A stretch of 64,000 bases of DNA from assembly GCA_037893225.1 (NCBI GenBank), contig JAZGUH010000409.1:434001-498000 (forward strand), in the 5' to 3' direction. A program made the position numbers and the translations under genes. The notes beneath the pieces are model-generated. The model was not told the origin of the DNA. It made no database searches and saw only the letters and a program-made list of their open reading frames with translations. Below, piece after piece: positions 57,301 through 64,000 of this stretch. Source of the DNA: Hippasteria phrygiana. Taxonomy: Eukaryota; Echinodermata; Asteroidea; Valvatida; Goniasteridae. Every line of letters starts with the position of its first letter. Position 1 is the stretch's first letter.

Positions 57301-60300
57301 TTTCAAAATTTTCCCAGGATACACATAAGAGACACCGAGTACAAAATGCTTAACAATTATTGTTGGTTGTGTGCTTTTTCCTCCGTCCCCTCCCCCCCAA
57401 CTTTGATGAGAAATCGCCGCCGCTGATTCCTTGATACGTTGTACATCAATTTCAAATTGAATCTGTGTCTCCTTACCTTCCTTAGGCCTGGTGAACATGA
57501 TTGATGTGGTTGAAGTCAACCCAGAGATTGGCTCACAGATTGAGGAAGAGAAGACGTCCAAGGCGGCAGTCGACATCATCTGCGCTGCGCTGGGACAAAC
57601 CAGAATGGGGTATGTAGCTCCGGACTTCACACTACGAAAGCCTTGACGATAGGCTGCCTGAACATCACAGCCAGGGCAGGTGGATATGTTTGTCGGGGGG
57701 GGGGGGGGGGGGGGGGGGGGGTTGTTAAGCAAGAAATCTGTCCTCTTCATAAGTAGATATGGGTCATTCTATAAATTTGGGGTCCAATTTTGGTGTCCCT
57801 GTTACATCTGACATGTATAGGATTTTGGAATTCAGGACACATTTGTTAATGCCTTCTATCTCCAAGAGCGATTATGTAAAGCAAAGTACCTGCCAAACAA
57901 GTAAAAAATAGTGTGAAGTCCATTTAAATGATACTTGACGGGAAATTACACAGGTCGGGTACTCGGGTGTAACAGTAACACCAAAACATGTCACACTTTT
58001 GGACCCCGAATTTATAGAATGACCCGTATGTAATACGTGCACACGTTTTTGTTTACGCACATTTACTTTGTCACTTTGAAGGCTGAATAATTTTCTGTGT
58101 CACAATTTCATGCACACTCCGATTTGAAAAGATTTGTGCGTACGTTAACCTCTTCCATTTTTCAGGAATGGATGTTAAATGAACCCTAACCATTATGAAT
58201 CCAACAATATCTAACAGTGGGTACTTTTCGTTTTTGATTTAGCTGTTGGATTCAGTCGGATTTAGCAGACTTCACACTTTTCTGTTGTTGGATTCTGTTG
58301 GGTTTAGCAGGGTGCCTAGATTAAACCTGAGGGGTTGGGGTTAGTGCAGTAGGGTCAGCTGACAAGTATTGACCAATCTGCAGCCTTGTTCAATCTGTGA
58401 ATGAGACGACATCAAAAGTCAGCTCCAATAGACTGGCGCACAGGGTCGCATCAAATTTGCATGCACACATCAGATATTTTTCTCGGAGCACGGCTCTGTT
58501 GAAAGGATGATAACAAGACTATATCAAAGGTATTTGTATGACAGGTTGGACATGCGTAATAAATGTCACCTTTGCAATGCATAATTCCAAGTTAGTACAC
58601 AAATCATGAGGTGCATTTTCATATGACATCAGGTCATGGTTAAATTCAGTTCGTGTTAAGTAGGCGCGTGGTTGGTGTTGGAGTGACATCCAACCTCGTT
58701 CCCATGGTGTCGAGCAGCGCCCTTACCGACACCACAGCTGCTCTCTCACCCTGGTATGGGATCATTTAAATATGCAAGATTTTTTAACACGCATGCAAAT
58801 TAGGCTCCCTGTGAGCGATGTATTCTGGGCACGTAGTAGTCTGATGGCAATACTTAAACTTCACTTCTTCGTCGCATTCACAGCATATGCTCTTTGGTAC
58901 TAGATTGATTAGCTTGATTGTAAAATCGTGCAAAAAAGCCGCAAACTACGTGCAGTTCATGGGTTCTCAGAATGGTTGACATGGTTGAGCATCAACGAAG
59001 CGTCATTTATCTAAAATTAAAAGAACAAAAACAAATTTACATAACCTTGTGATACCAGTTTTCCTTGTGGTGTTTCCAGCCGTGGCGCACACTCGAGACA
59101 AATTAGGCTTCAGACTTCCTTTTAGTTTTGATAAAGCCTAAGAACAGGCTTTCGGGGCTAGCAACCGGCCTCGGACTGCGGCATGGCGGGCGGCGTTGCC
59201 GTTAGTATTGACAGGACCAAAAACCCGCCGTTTCGCAGCTGGAGCACTCTTACCAGGAGATCTTAGGAATTATTTGCTACAACCACTGCTGCTACATGCA
59301 CGCCAGTTTAGCAATGTTGACCCGTGCATCCTCTACCGTTTTATGGACCTTCGTTCCGCAACTTCAGCATATTGTGTCACTCATTGTGAAAGCTATGGTG
59401 AAAGCAATTTTTTTTGTCTACTGACTCTCCGGATGTGCGTCCCACGATTGTTGCTTTTGGAACACAAGATACAAGTATCAGATTTGACGGGTGTATTTTT
59501 TGAGGGGCTGGGCGTCGCCATTGCAGAAATTTCAGAGAATATATACTACAGAAAAGTCACTAACGTTAAAAACTACCAACAAAAGTTACACTTTTGGTGC
59601 GCCGACAAACTTTCATCAAGAAATGCAGTGGAATCACCAACTGCACGGTTTTAATTTCTCTATATGTTAATAAGCTAATGCTGTATTTTCACTATCTAAT
59701 CAGGGCACGAGTAATGAGTTCCCATCCCAGGGCTTACTATTGGAAACAAGGTTGAAAATAAAGTAAGCCTTGGGAACGAGGTTGGAGTGACATCACACTT
59801 ATGAAGAGGATTGGATATATTAAATTGGAATTGAATGTGGAGGGGGAGTGGGTGGAATAGGTGGCAAGTGTGTAAAGCTCTTGTCTCTCACCAATGTGGC
59901 CCGGGTTCGATTTCCGGCCTGGACCTTATGTGAGTAGAGTTGCTGGTTGATTCTCTCCTGTGCCACAAGGGTTTTTCTCCGCATTCTCCAGTTTTCCTCC
60001 CTCCGTAAAAAATCAACATTTACAATCTTTGGCTGTGCTCCGTGGTTGGATATGGGTCGTGTGGCCGGCTGCCAGAGGCGCCTTTTAACTCGACCATGTT
60101 GTAGCCACGTCCTTCGCAATTCAGCACCCCAGCTGCGAGTAAGGATGATTAGCCTCTCAAATTATTATTATTATTATTATTATTATAGGGATGGTTTGAG
60201 CCTCCAAAGATGGTTACCCAAACCAGAACTTCAAACAGCAATCAGTATATTGAATCCCATATAAGATTTCCTTTCAAGAGAGGATATACGGTGACACCAC

Positions 60301-61516
60301 ATATTTCCTCAGCTTGCTGTCACTCCATGTGTGAACAGGCATTGCGGTCACTGTGTGAATCTGCAAGCAAAAGATGACCACACTTTGCAGGAACTCAAGA
60401 CAGGTCCACACATCATTTTTCCGTTTCCGAAAAGCAGTCTTTGAGGCATTATTGGGTTAGTCACAAAAAGGAAAACTATTCAAATCGTGGTCACAAATTC
60501 ACATCCAAAAAGTTAGTAGCACTTAATTTTTTTTTTATGCAAGTCGCCTATCACAAGGCCAAGGGCTACTCAAGGTGTGGGCTACAGAGGAAAGCGTGGA
60601 AGAACCAGCCCCTCACACTGAAACAAGACATCATCTGATCTCTTCACAGTATGAATAGGGTCGGGATGGTTAACTAGTCCACTGCAAGGCAATAATAATG
60701 CCTCTACCCATATTAAGCGTAGAAGTGCTATGGCCCAGGACTGGGCTCGAACCTACAACGTGCAGAATTACCCACAGACCACGAATTCAATGCTCCAAAC
60801 CACTAGGCCACGGCACTTCCACGAAACATATTTTTGAAACTGTTTTGAAACATATTTTATGTCGCCTACATGTATATGTGCATTCCTGTGCGTATTCATT
60901 CCATTGTTTGCATTACGCTTGGCTGCACCCCATTAATAACAGCTGGACATAAGGTTAAGTACAAGAGAACAAAGGAATGTCTAGACAAGGTGTGGAACAA
61001 ACATTAAGATGTTGTCAGTAATAACATCCAGCATAAATCGTAATCTAACTTTTAAAGATTCAACTCTAAAACAGAAAGAAAGAAGTACTTGCCCCACACC
61101 GTACTAAGCTCACCCCCCCCCCCCCCTCCCTAAAAAAAAAAAAAAATGAGTGAAGATCTGCAATAGTGCCTGGCAAGTTTGTGCTGTTGTGAGGTTGAAA
61201 ATTTATTAGCAATAAATTGTCTGTTTGGTTTTTGAATGAATAAAAATAAAAGGGAGTGATTATATTGATGTATCACAAAAACGCAGTATAAACTTTTCAG
61301 AGATACATGCATATGCTAAAATGAATATTGGACAATGTACCTTTATGTGTCAACATTGCGTCTCCAAAGAGTGTATTTTTAATGGATTACAGATCGACTA
61401 CACCACTGTTTAGAACTGTGTGTCTATATTATGTTTGCTTTTCAAATTTGAACTGAATTGTTTTCTGGATTTGCAGTATTAGAAGAGATCTTATCCTTCC
61501 AGACATTGTGTATTAA
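33100..61516 (+). CDS. Arginase (type II-like, probably mitochondrial), nine exons, about 376 aa
   Basis: Hydrolyses L-arginine to ornithine and urea with a binuclear manganese centre. Exons 33100-33315, 35610-35682, 39297-39406, 48564-48889, 51619-51723, 52927-53003, 56250-56309, 57486-57609 and 61477-61516 join in phase. Metal ligands are present: His156 (LGGDHS), Asp179, His181 and Asp183 (WVDAHAD), Asp287 and Asp289 (SFDIDSFD). So are His196 (SGNLHG) and Glu332 (EVNP). The first 57 or so residues are Ser/Arg/Leu-rich without acidic residues, a plausible mitochondrial leader, and the catalytic body is closest in feel to vertebrate ARG2. A Cys-Phe replaces the usual Val-Val in GTPVVGG. The start codon context is ACCATGG, and an acceptor-like TTGCAG at 33036 suggests a 5' UTR intron. 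The final exon is the weakest call. Confidence 0.92.
33839..34183. mobile_element. hAT-type MITE, copy 1
   Basis: AAGGGCTGTCCCGAATA ... ATGAACAGCCCTA, with flanks CTCAAAAC (33831-33838) and CTCAAAAT (34184-34191), 7 of 8 identical. Arms contain repeated CGAATATTCG. In arginase intron 1. Confidence 0.8.
34416..34939. mobile_element. TTAA-type MITE (GAGCAACTCCAAC ends)
   Basis: GAGCAACTCCAAC and GTTGGAGTTGCTC are inverted, and TTAAA stands on both sides (34411-34415 and 34940-34944). 524 bp, non-coding, in arginase intron 1. Confidence 0.7.
34945..35609. other. Arginase intron 1, remainder
   Basis: AT-rich, no organised repeat or additional exon recognised. Confidence 0.4.
35610..35682 (+). 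CDS. Arginase exon 2
   Basis: GNMGVMYGPSVIREAGLMSR then FTQM and one base of the next codon. Acceptor CTCACAG, donor GTGAGT. The GPSVIREAGL segment is the family's early conserved helix. Confidence 0.93.
35967..36093. repeat. Hairpin MITE
   Basis: CCTTTTTGAGATA ... TATCTCAAAAAGG with arms of about 55 bp, including GGTAAACCTTTTG / CAAAAGGTTTACC at the centre. In arginase intron 2. Confidence 0.8.
36540..37045. mobile_element. hAT-type MITE, copy 2
   Basis: TAGGGCTGTCCCGAATA ... ATGAACAGCCCTA with exact 8-bp flanks CTGCACTT (36532-36539 and 37046-37053). 506 bp, no transposase. In arginase intron 2. Confidence 0.9.
37067..37360. mobile_element. TTAA-flanked MITE with CCCTAAC termini, copy 2
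   Basis: TTAA at 37063-37066 and 37361-37364; ends CCCTAACTCCC and ACGTTAGGG. 294 bp, interior repeats of TAGTACAGTGTACTG type. In arginase intron 2. Confidence 0.75.
37965..38693. mobile_element. TIR element CAGTGTTCTCCACG nested in the Tc1 element
   Basis: CAGTGTTCTCCACG and CGTGGAGAACACTG are inverted, flanked by TAGGAG (37959-37964 and 38694-38699). Inside each end are repeated CCGCCCTGCTAAAATTT-like units. The interrupted host segment is itself bordered by AACCCTCCTA (37778) and TAGGAGGGTT, suggesting a third nesting level. Confidence 0.75.
38765..38945 (-). pseudogene. Tc1-family transposase C-terminal relic
   Basis: The minus strand reads ETLWNELQKTWNSISVETL ... IDTLA, then a stop, then KMCGSDCC. 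This mirrors the usual Tc1 ending (LWNELK ... SMPKRCAAVI ... GGHTKY) with degenerations. Only this part of the gene remains. Confidence 0.75.
39082..39234. mobile_element. TTAA-flanked MITE, copy 3 (CCCTCC family)
   Basis: AACCCTCCTAC ... GGAGGGTT between TTAA at 39078-39081 and 39235-39238. It ends 62 bp before arginase exon 3. Confidence 0.85.
39297..39406 (+). CDS. Arginase exon 3
   Basis: From LNVVDHGDLKYE to RTLGGALHK, acceptor TTGCCAG, donor GTAACA. DHGDL corresponds to the D-x-GD(L/V) strand of the family. Confidence 0.92.
39490..39790 (-). repeat. Interspersed repeat, inverted relative to 47540-48290
   Basis: GTCCACGATTGAAAATCGTG, TACAAAACCAATGGGAGGCC and GGACAATAGGAGGTCCGCG reappear inverted near 47560-47660, so the family flanks the long arginase intron 3 in both orientations. 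Confidence 0.7.
39791..42055. other. Arginase intron 3, left part
   Basis: Homopolymer C runs near 40229 and 41206 and AT-rich sequence. No exon or element with resolvable ends. Confidence 0.4.
42056..42478. mobile_element. hAT-type MITE, second family
   Basis: TAGGGGTGTGTATTTACGGG ... GATGCACAGCCCTA, flanked by GTTGTCGG (42048-42055) and GTTGTCAG (42479-42486), 7 of 8 identical. Internal GGGTACCCGGGTACCC motifs. In arginase intron 3. Confidence 0.8.
42662..43307. mobile_element. TTAA-flanked MITE (CCCCTTG family) interrupted by a hAT MITE
   Basis: TTAA at 42658-42661 and 43308-43311; ends CCCCTTGAGCACG and CGTACGCAAGGGG. Uninterrupted relatives at 48935 and 50473. Split at CATCCGGC by the insertion 42820-43245. 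Confidence 0.85.
42820..43245. mobile_element. hAT-type MITE, copy 3, nested
   Basis: TAGGGCTGTCCCG ... ATGAACAGCCCTA. The left flank is CATCCGGC; the right flank CATATACGGC looks like the same 8-mer changed after insertion. Relatives of the host MITE show uninterrupted GTCATCCGGCCTGGTGGCAC. Confidence 0.85.
44815..45132. mobile_element. TTAA-flanked MITE with CCCTAAC termini, copy 3
   Basis: TTAA at 44811-44814 and 45133-45136; ends CCCTAACCTTCCC and GGGAGTTAGGG. The interior is a series of GAGGATTTTGGAGGATTCA-like units. In arginase intron 3. Confidence 0.75.
45640..46390 (-). pseudogene. LTR-retrotransposon gag-pol fragment (aspartic protease) with inactive site
   Basis: Minus strand, 46390 to 45947 and beyond. 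A zinc-knuckle end (GHITRYC) comes first, then in another frame a retropepsin domain: VTLTVLGQEVRFSLNTGSEV then TILPETVF, ending YTELEMEVLDVQLS. The catalytic D-T/S-G motif reads N-T-G, so the essential Asp is lost. Frame changes and truncation follow. It is a degenerate Ty3/gypsy-like fragment in arginase intron 3; no LTR was found beside it. Confidence 0.7.
46391..47539. other. Arginase intron 3, right-central part
   Basis: No exon recognised. Contains a short direct repeat, CGCAGTTTAATGCGATC, near 47415 and 47447. Confidence 0.35.
47540..48290 (+). repeat. Mosaic of a tandemly diverged interspersed repeat
   Basis: At least three related segments with GTGTAAA...CGGCAATC, TTTTGTACACGATTTTCAA and GGACCCTATTGTCC motifs, related in inverse orientation to 39490-39790. 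Confidence 0.7.
48564..48889 (+). CDS. Arginase exon 4 (metal-binding core)
   Basis: 326 bp from LSDTVYSIMKD to RDMDECE plus two bases. It holds LGGDHS, WVDAHADIN and SGNLHG. Acceptor TTTCCAG, donor GTAATA. Confidence 0.96.
48935..49147. mobile_element. TTAA-flanked MITE (CCCCTTG family), copy 2
   Basis: TTAA at 48931-48934 and 49148-49151; ends CCCCTTGCGTACGG and CGTACTCAAGGGG. Contains TTGTGCAGTTTTAATTATTG and TGACTGCACAAACACATTG. It starts 45 bp after arginase exon 4. Confidence 0.85.
49152..50219. other. Arginase intron 4, middle
   Basis: No exon recognised; sequence of diverged repeats with runs like TGGGTTGAAA near 50040-50180. Confidence 0.35.
50220..50345 (+). mobile_element. tRNA-derived SINE (family 2), best-preserved head
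   Basis: GATAGCTCAATTGGTAGAGC (A-box-like) and GCAGGTTCGAATCCC (B-box-like) are spaced as in a tRNA, but the acceptor arms do not pair, so it is not a tRNA gene. The body (CCAGTTTTTTTGTTCACTTT) matches the copy at 11971. Confidence 0.75.
50473..50651. mobile_element. TTAA-flanked MITE (CCCCTTG family), copy 3
   Basis: TTAA at 50469-50472 and 50652-50655; ends CCCCTTGAGTACG and CGTACGCAAAGGG. 179 bp, in arginase intron 4. Confidence 0.85.
51210..51453 (+). mobile_element. MITE TAGAGAGGTTTCGTTA, copy 1
   Basis: TAGAGAGGTTTCGTTAGCGC ... GCGTTAACGAAACCTCTCTA, 244 bp. It ends 165 bp before arginase exon 5. Confidence 0.85.
51619..51723 (+). CDS. Arginase exon 5
   Basis: SYITRQKGITCFTMHDVEKI then GVAETLSRCLDKINP, acceptor TCTCACAG, donor GTAAGA. 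Flanked on both sides by inverted copies of one MITE. Confidence 0.93.
52484..52726 (-). mobile_element. MITE TAGAGAGGTTTCGTTA, copy 2 (inverted relative to copy 1)
   Basis: Same termini; the internal sequence (TTAGTTCCCGT, TTTGCGCTTGTTTGACG) runs opposite to copy 1. In arginase intron 5. Confidence 0.85.
52927..53003 (+). CDS. Arginase exon 6 (SFDIDSFDP)
   Basis: GNRPVHLSFDIDSFDPHVAP then STGTP and one base, acceptor TTGAAG, donor GTAAGT. The acceptor has a weak pyrimidine tract, but the phase and motif fix it. Confidence 0.92.
53004..55105. other. Arginase intron 6, left part
   Basis: AT-rich. At 54115-54295 there is a stretch of diverged CTCAAGTCGAGTCA repeats. No exon recognised. Confidence 0.4.
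55106..56108. mobile_element. GATC-rich TIR element (GTTCCCACT ends), mosaic
   Basis: The outer ends GACCCCGTTCCCACT and AGTGGGAACGCGGTC are inverted. Internal AGTGGGAACGC copies occur near 55209, 55335 and 56010. The left 270 bp is a run of GGATCAGATCC / GGATCTGATCC palindromes joined by CACCTTTTGCC and CCAATTGG pieces, another tandem-repeat-built arm. A 3-bp AGA on both sides is the only duplication seen. In arginase intron 6. Confidence 0.65.
56250..56309 (+). CDS. Arginase exon 7
   Basis: CFGGLTYREGLYIAEELGTT, acceptor CTTACAG, donor GTGAGT. GGLTYREG is invariant in the family. Confidence 0.95.
57486..57609 (+). CDS. Arginase exon 8 (EVNP)
   Basis: GLVNMIDVVEVNPEIGSQIE then EEKTSKAAVDIICAALGQTR and MG, acceptor CCTTAG, donor GTATGT. 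Confidence 0.95.
57695..57721 (+). repeat. Homopolymer G tract
   Basis: 27 consecutive G starting 85 bp after arginase exon 8. Confidence 0.9.
57761..58025. mobile_element. MITE GGGTCATTCTATAAATT
   Basis: GGGTCATTCTATAAATTTGG and CCGAATTTATAGAATGACCC are inverted; 265 bp, arginase intron 8. GGGTCATTCCATAAATATGG at 15072 resembles its end. Confidence 0.75.
58690..59785. mobile_element. 1.1-kb TIR element with exact 8-bp target duplication
   Basis: CCAACCTCGTTCCCATGG and CCTTGGGAACGAGGTTGG are inverted (one mismatch), flanked exactly by AGTGACAT (58682-58689 and 59786-59793). A 152-codon open frame inside (59196-59654, plus) has no recognised domain and may be a transposase relic or chance. 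An 8-bp duplication fits hAT, P or Merlin. In arginase intron 8. Confidence 0.82.
59845..60187 (+). mobile_element. tRNA-derived SINE with (ATT)n tail
   Basis: Head GTGGCAAGTG ... GCCCGGGTTCGATTTCC (B-box-like), a body with TTGCTGGTTGATTCTCTCC, and a tail of ATT trinucleotides at 60163-60186. In arginase intron 8. Confidence 0.75.
60738..60826 (-). mobile_element. tRNA-like SINE head
   Basis: The minus strand reads GTGCCGTGGCCTAGTGGTTT and later GTAGGTTCGAGCCCAGTCC, spaced like A and B boxes. Acceptor arms do not pair. Confidence 0.6.
61254..61510 (+). repeat. Tandem duplication unit 1 containing arginase exon 9
   Basis: About 85% identical to 61812-62068, including the splice acceptor TGGATTTGCAG and the first codons of the exon. 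Confidence 0.8.
61477..61516 (+). CDS. Arginase exon 9 (terminal, provisional)
   Basis: After acceptor TTTGCAG, one base completes Gly364 and IRRDLILPDIVY leads to TAA. Phase fits exon 8. The arginase tail beyond GQTR is not conserved, so homology cannot confirm it. Alternatives are the duplicate acceptor at 62036 or read-through of exon 8. Confidence 0.5.
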
Positions 61517-61636
61517 GGACCATGTAGTCAGTGCTCTCTGAAAGCCTGTTTGAACAAATTCACAGGACGGGACTCGAACCCGCAACGGTACTTGCTGCAA
61601 TATAGGATTTGAATTGGCCAGCCAATCCTGGCAAGC

Positions 61637-61722
61637 TCGGTGGCTGCGTGGTTAAGACGTCTGCACTAGTAGTAAGCAGGAGGTCGTGGGTTTGAGTCCC
61701 ACCAACGGAAGCCTGTAATTTT
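61637..61722 (+). mobile_element. tRNA-like SINE head between the duplicated exons
   Basis: GTGGCTGCGTGGTTAAGACG and GTGGGTTTGAGTCCCACC lie at tRNA-like spacing. It sits between the two copies of the exon 9 block. Confidence 0.6.
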
Positions 61723-61811
61723 GTTTCCAAAGGCTTTCACAAAGCACTGAGCTCCAATGCTGGGAAGGGCAAAAATCTCTTGTAAAAATTCACATGGATT
61801 GTTTGTGATCG

Positions 61812-62068
61812 GTGATTATATTTATGTATCACAAAAACGTAGTATAAACTTTTCAGAGAAGCATATGCTAAAATGAAGATAATTTTATTATTGTACAATT
61901 ACATTTATATGTCAACACAGTGTCTCCAAAGAGTGTATTTCCATTCGATAATATAGACTACACCATTGTTAAGAATTGTGTGTCTTTATTTTGTTTGCTT
62001 TTCAAATTTGAACTGAATTTTTTGCTGGATTTGCAGCATTAGAAGAGACCATTAACCTTCCAGCTATG
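61812..62068 (+). repeat. Tandem duplication unit 2 with alternative terminal exon
   Basis: Copy of 61254-61510. The acceptor TTTGCAG at 62031-62036 is intact. Splicing here would give IRRDH and a TAA at 62053-62055 instead of the longer tail. Confidence 0.75.
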
Positions 62069-63155
62069 TTCATGTGATTCTACTGGAATAGGTTATAATA
62101 GTGTTGTTTGCTGACAAAAATTATTTCAAAAAGTAGCTTGATTGACTTCTCCCTGGCAGCTAGCACTGCATGCATGTCTTTAATGAACCCTCAAGGACAT
62201 GACCAAGGCCTCCAGTTGCTCCAGCCTTGGTACGATCACACAGCATTTTTTCGTTTGACCTGTATTTGGCCTAATATTGTGATGTTGGTGCAAAGGAATG
62301 AGAATTAAGTTAAGCACTTGAGTCATCACATGTCGTTTGATGTAGGCTTAGTGTTATTGACCAGCATGTGTTGCATAATTGCATACTTTCAAAGCCACCT
62401 AAATTAAACATTTTTTCCAGAAGATTGAACAATAATTTTTATTTGTTGAAAAGCCAGCAAAGAGAATGTCGAAGTTTTTAAATTGAAATGTGTACAAATA
62501 AAGAAATCATAAATTATTTATGGGGACACCCGTTTTTTTTACCACCATATTTGATATCCAAAATATGGGATAAAGATATTGAACAATTATTGAAATATTG
62601 CATATAGCCAATTGTTTTGCATTTACAATTGTTTTTTACATGTATAATGCATGCATGCCAATTTGCCAAAGGTATATACCAAGCACTAAAAAAGAAGTGA
62701 ATACTTTCTCCTGCCCTTTTGTTGAAGTTCCTACTTTGTTGAAGTCCCTTTGGATGGGACATGAAGCTGAAGGTTCAATGTGTGCAGGATCAGTGCACGT
62801 AAAAGAACCCAGAACACCTGTTGCAAAATTGTAGGGGTTTCCCTGGTCCTTTTCAGCACATAGATGACCCGTTTAAAATCATCTTATTGCTGATATGGCC
62901 ACAATCTATACATTCAGTTTTTGCCAATCAATATGAAACTATAGCATAGACCAAATCCCTTTACCTTGAATGTTCAGACCAGCAGTTTCAAGATAAGCCA
63001 TGTATGTAATCTTAATTATTAGGATCATAAAGAATATTTAAGCTTCCAACCAAAATGTTACGCCAAGCATTTGAAATATGTTGACTATACACTGCATATC
63101 TGCATCCTATGTCTTTGTACTATATAATCTGTCGTTAATCTTGATACCAATTTAG
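62069..63155. other. Arginase 3' flank
   Basis: AT-rich. No exon recognised. Confidence 0.4.
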
Positions 63156-63880
63156 AAACGTGGGCCTTCAGAAGAAGAAAGAACAATGTTCCGGTGATGT
63201 TCTGAAATGTAGTGAAGTGCTTTACAAGAAACTATCACAAACAATTTCAATGGCTATACATGTTTTTATTTTGGAACTACATTGTATACCAAGAAGTGCT
63301 TTCTCGTGCTATCATGAACACTCCAACAGATACATTCAGCAGCATGTTGGATGGTAATTAATTGACTCCTCTATCTGGTTCTAAATGATTGGGCACTTTT
63401 TAATGAGACCCTGAAAAATACACTGTAGAAGGTGTAGGCATGCAAGCCAGATTCCTTATTTTTTGTTGTTCCAAACCATTGTATATTCTTGATTTTTCGT
63501 GATATACTCCTCAAGTTTTTACATTAGAAGTCTGTACCAGGCGTTTCATTGGACTGATATGAAATATACAGATATACTAATGAAATTTAAAGAATCAAAC
63601 TTATTTTTTTATGCTTTTTTGCCTCCTCCAGTCAACTGGACTCTAAAATGAATGAGCAATTGCATCAACTCAAATATGAACATACGCTGCAGAATACAAT
63701 AAGTAAAATCAATGAGGTACTGTACTCACCTGGTTAAAATTTCAAAGGGAAATGTCCGCCCCTTTAATTTTTGTGAGTAGCATAGTCGGAAATATGGTAC
63801 TTCCCAGAAGGTATCAAGTACGGTTATTATTTTTTAACGTGTTGTGCCAGGTTCCAGAATTGTTGTACAGGAAGCTGTAG
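63156..63880 (+). CDS. Candidate 3' part of an unidentified gene (three exons, coiled-coil-like)
   Basis: Three segments with proper splice signals join in one frame. 63156-63193 (acceptor TTTAG, donor GTGATG) gives KRGPSEEERTMF. 63632-63716 (acceptor CTCCAG after a T-rich tract, donor GTACTG) gives QLDSKMNEQLHQLKYEH then TLQNTISKINE, with heptad-like Leu/Ile spacing. 63851-63880 (acceptor TGCCAG) gives VPELLYRKL and TAG. Only one frame is open in the middle exon. Upstream exons were not identified and no family is recognised. Chance agreement of phases cannot be excluded. Confidence 0.35.
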
Positions 63881-64000
63881 GCTGTGGAAACTTCTTACTT
63901 CCCTAGTGACTTATGTTGTGATTTTGCAACTGCCATGCATAATGCAATGTGGACACAAACAACTAAAATGCATGAAATTGAAAAAGAAAAGAAATGCTGG

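Noticed and set aside
57229..57750. 173-residue minus-strand ORF
   Set aside because: Antisense to arginase exon 8 and includes the poly-G tract as poly-proline.
61637..61722. Leu/Ser-like tRNA gene
   Set aside because: No pairing acceptor stem; embedded in repeat sequence.
63160..63357. 65-residue plus-strand ORF as the arginase C-terminal exon
   Set aside because: Phase would allow it, but the sequence does not resemble arginase tails. A nearer phase-compatible exon exists, and another frame of the same segment fits a separate gene better.

Overview
The window reads as nuclear DNA of an invertebrate animal, most likely a marine deuterostome (echinoderm, hemichordate or cephalochordate grade). 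The genes are split by long introns with standard GT/AG junctions. Coding density is very low. Most of the DNA is DNA transposons, MITEs, tRNA-derived SINEs and minisatellites. No prokaryotic or organellar signal is seen, and the species cannot be named from the sequence alone.

Two host genes can be rebuilt with confidence, both on the plus strand. A five-exon thioredoxin gene (8583-18195) encodes a 110-residue protein with the WCGPC active site and the cis-proline loop. A nine-exon arginase gene (33100-61516) encodes about 376 residues, with an Arg/Ser-rich presumed mitochondrial leader and all metal and catalytic residues present. Only its last exon is uncertain, because that exon lies in a tandem duplication. 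Weaker gene candidates are three phase-compatible exons at the right edge (63156-63880), a first-exon-like minus-strand segment beside a CpG-rich stretch (21235-21372), and a short minus-strand ORF head-to-head with thioredoxin (7678-7880).

Layout. 1-1438: 3' end of an LTR retrotransposon whose polyprotein tail carries two C2H2 fingers. 2106-8461: Merlin transposase remnant, frameshifted THAP domain, foldback and TTAA elements, and two arrays of a 16-bp minisatellite, the second ending about 120 bp before the thioredoxin start codon. 8583-18195: thioredoxin, whose introns hold SINEs, MITEs and two foldback transposons. 18200-33000: intergenic, with a Tc1 element carrying a nested palindrome, a TIR element with a RecQ-like helicase fragment inserted in a Penelope-like remnant, a pentanucleotide array, and more foldback elements. 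33100-61516: arginase, with introns full of nested hAT, Tc1 and TTAA elements. 61800-64000: the duplicated last-exon block and an unidentified gene.

The most distinctive content is a set of foldback transposons whose inverted terminal arms are built from short tandem repeats (16-bp and 17-bp units). They have imperfect outermost tips and make exact 8-bp target-site duplications. One is inserted in a SINE, so a second SINE copy in this window acts as its paralogous empty site. The architecture recalls Drosophila FB and sea urchin TU elements. A 44-bp insertion with an 8-bp duplication (28854-28897) is supported by the same empty-site logic. Thioredoxin and arginase show no shared pathway or co-regulation here; they are simply neighbours.
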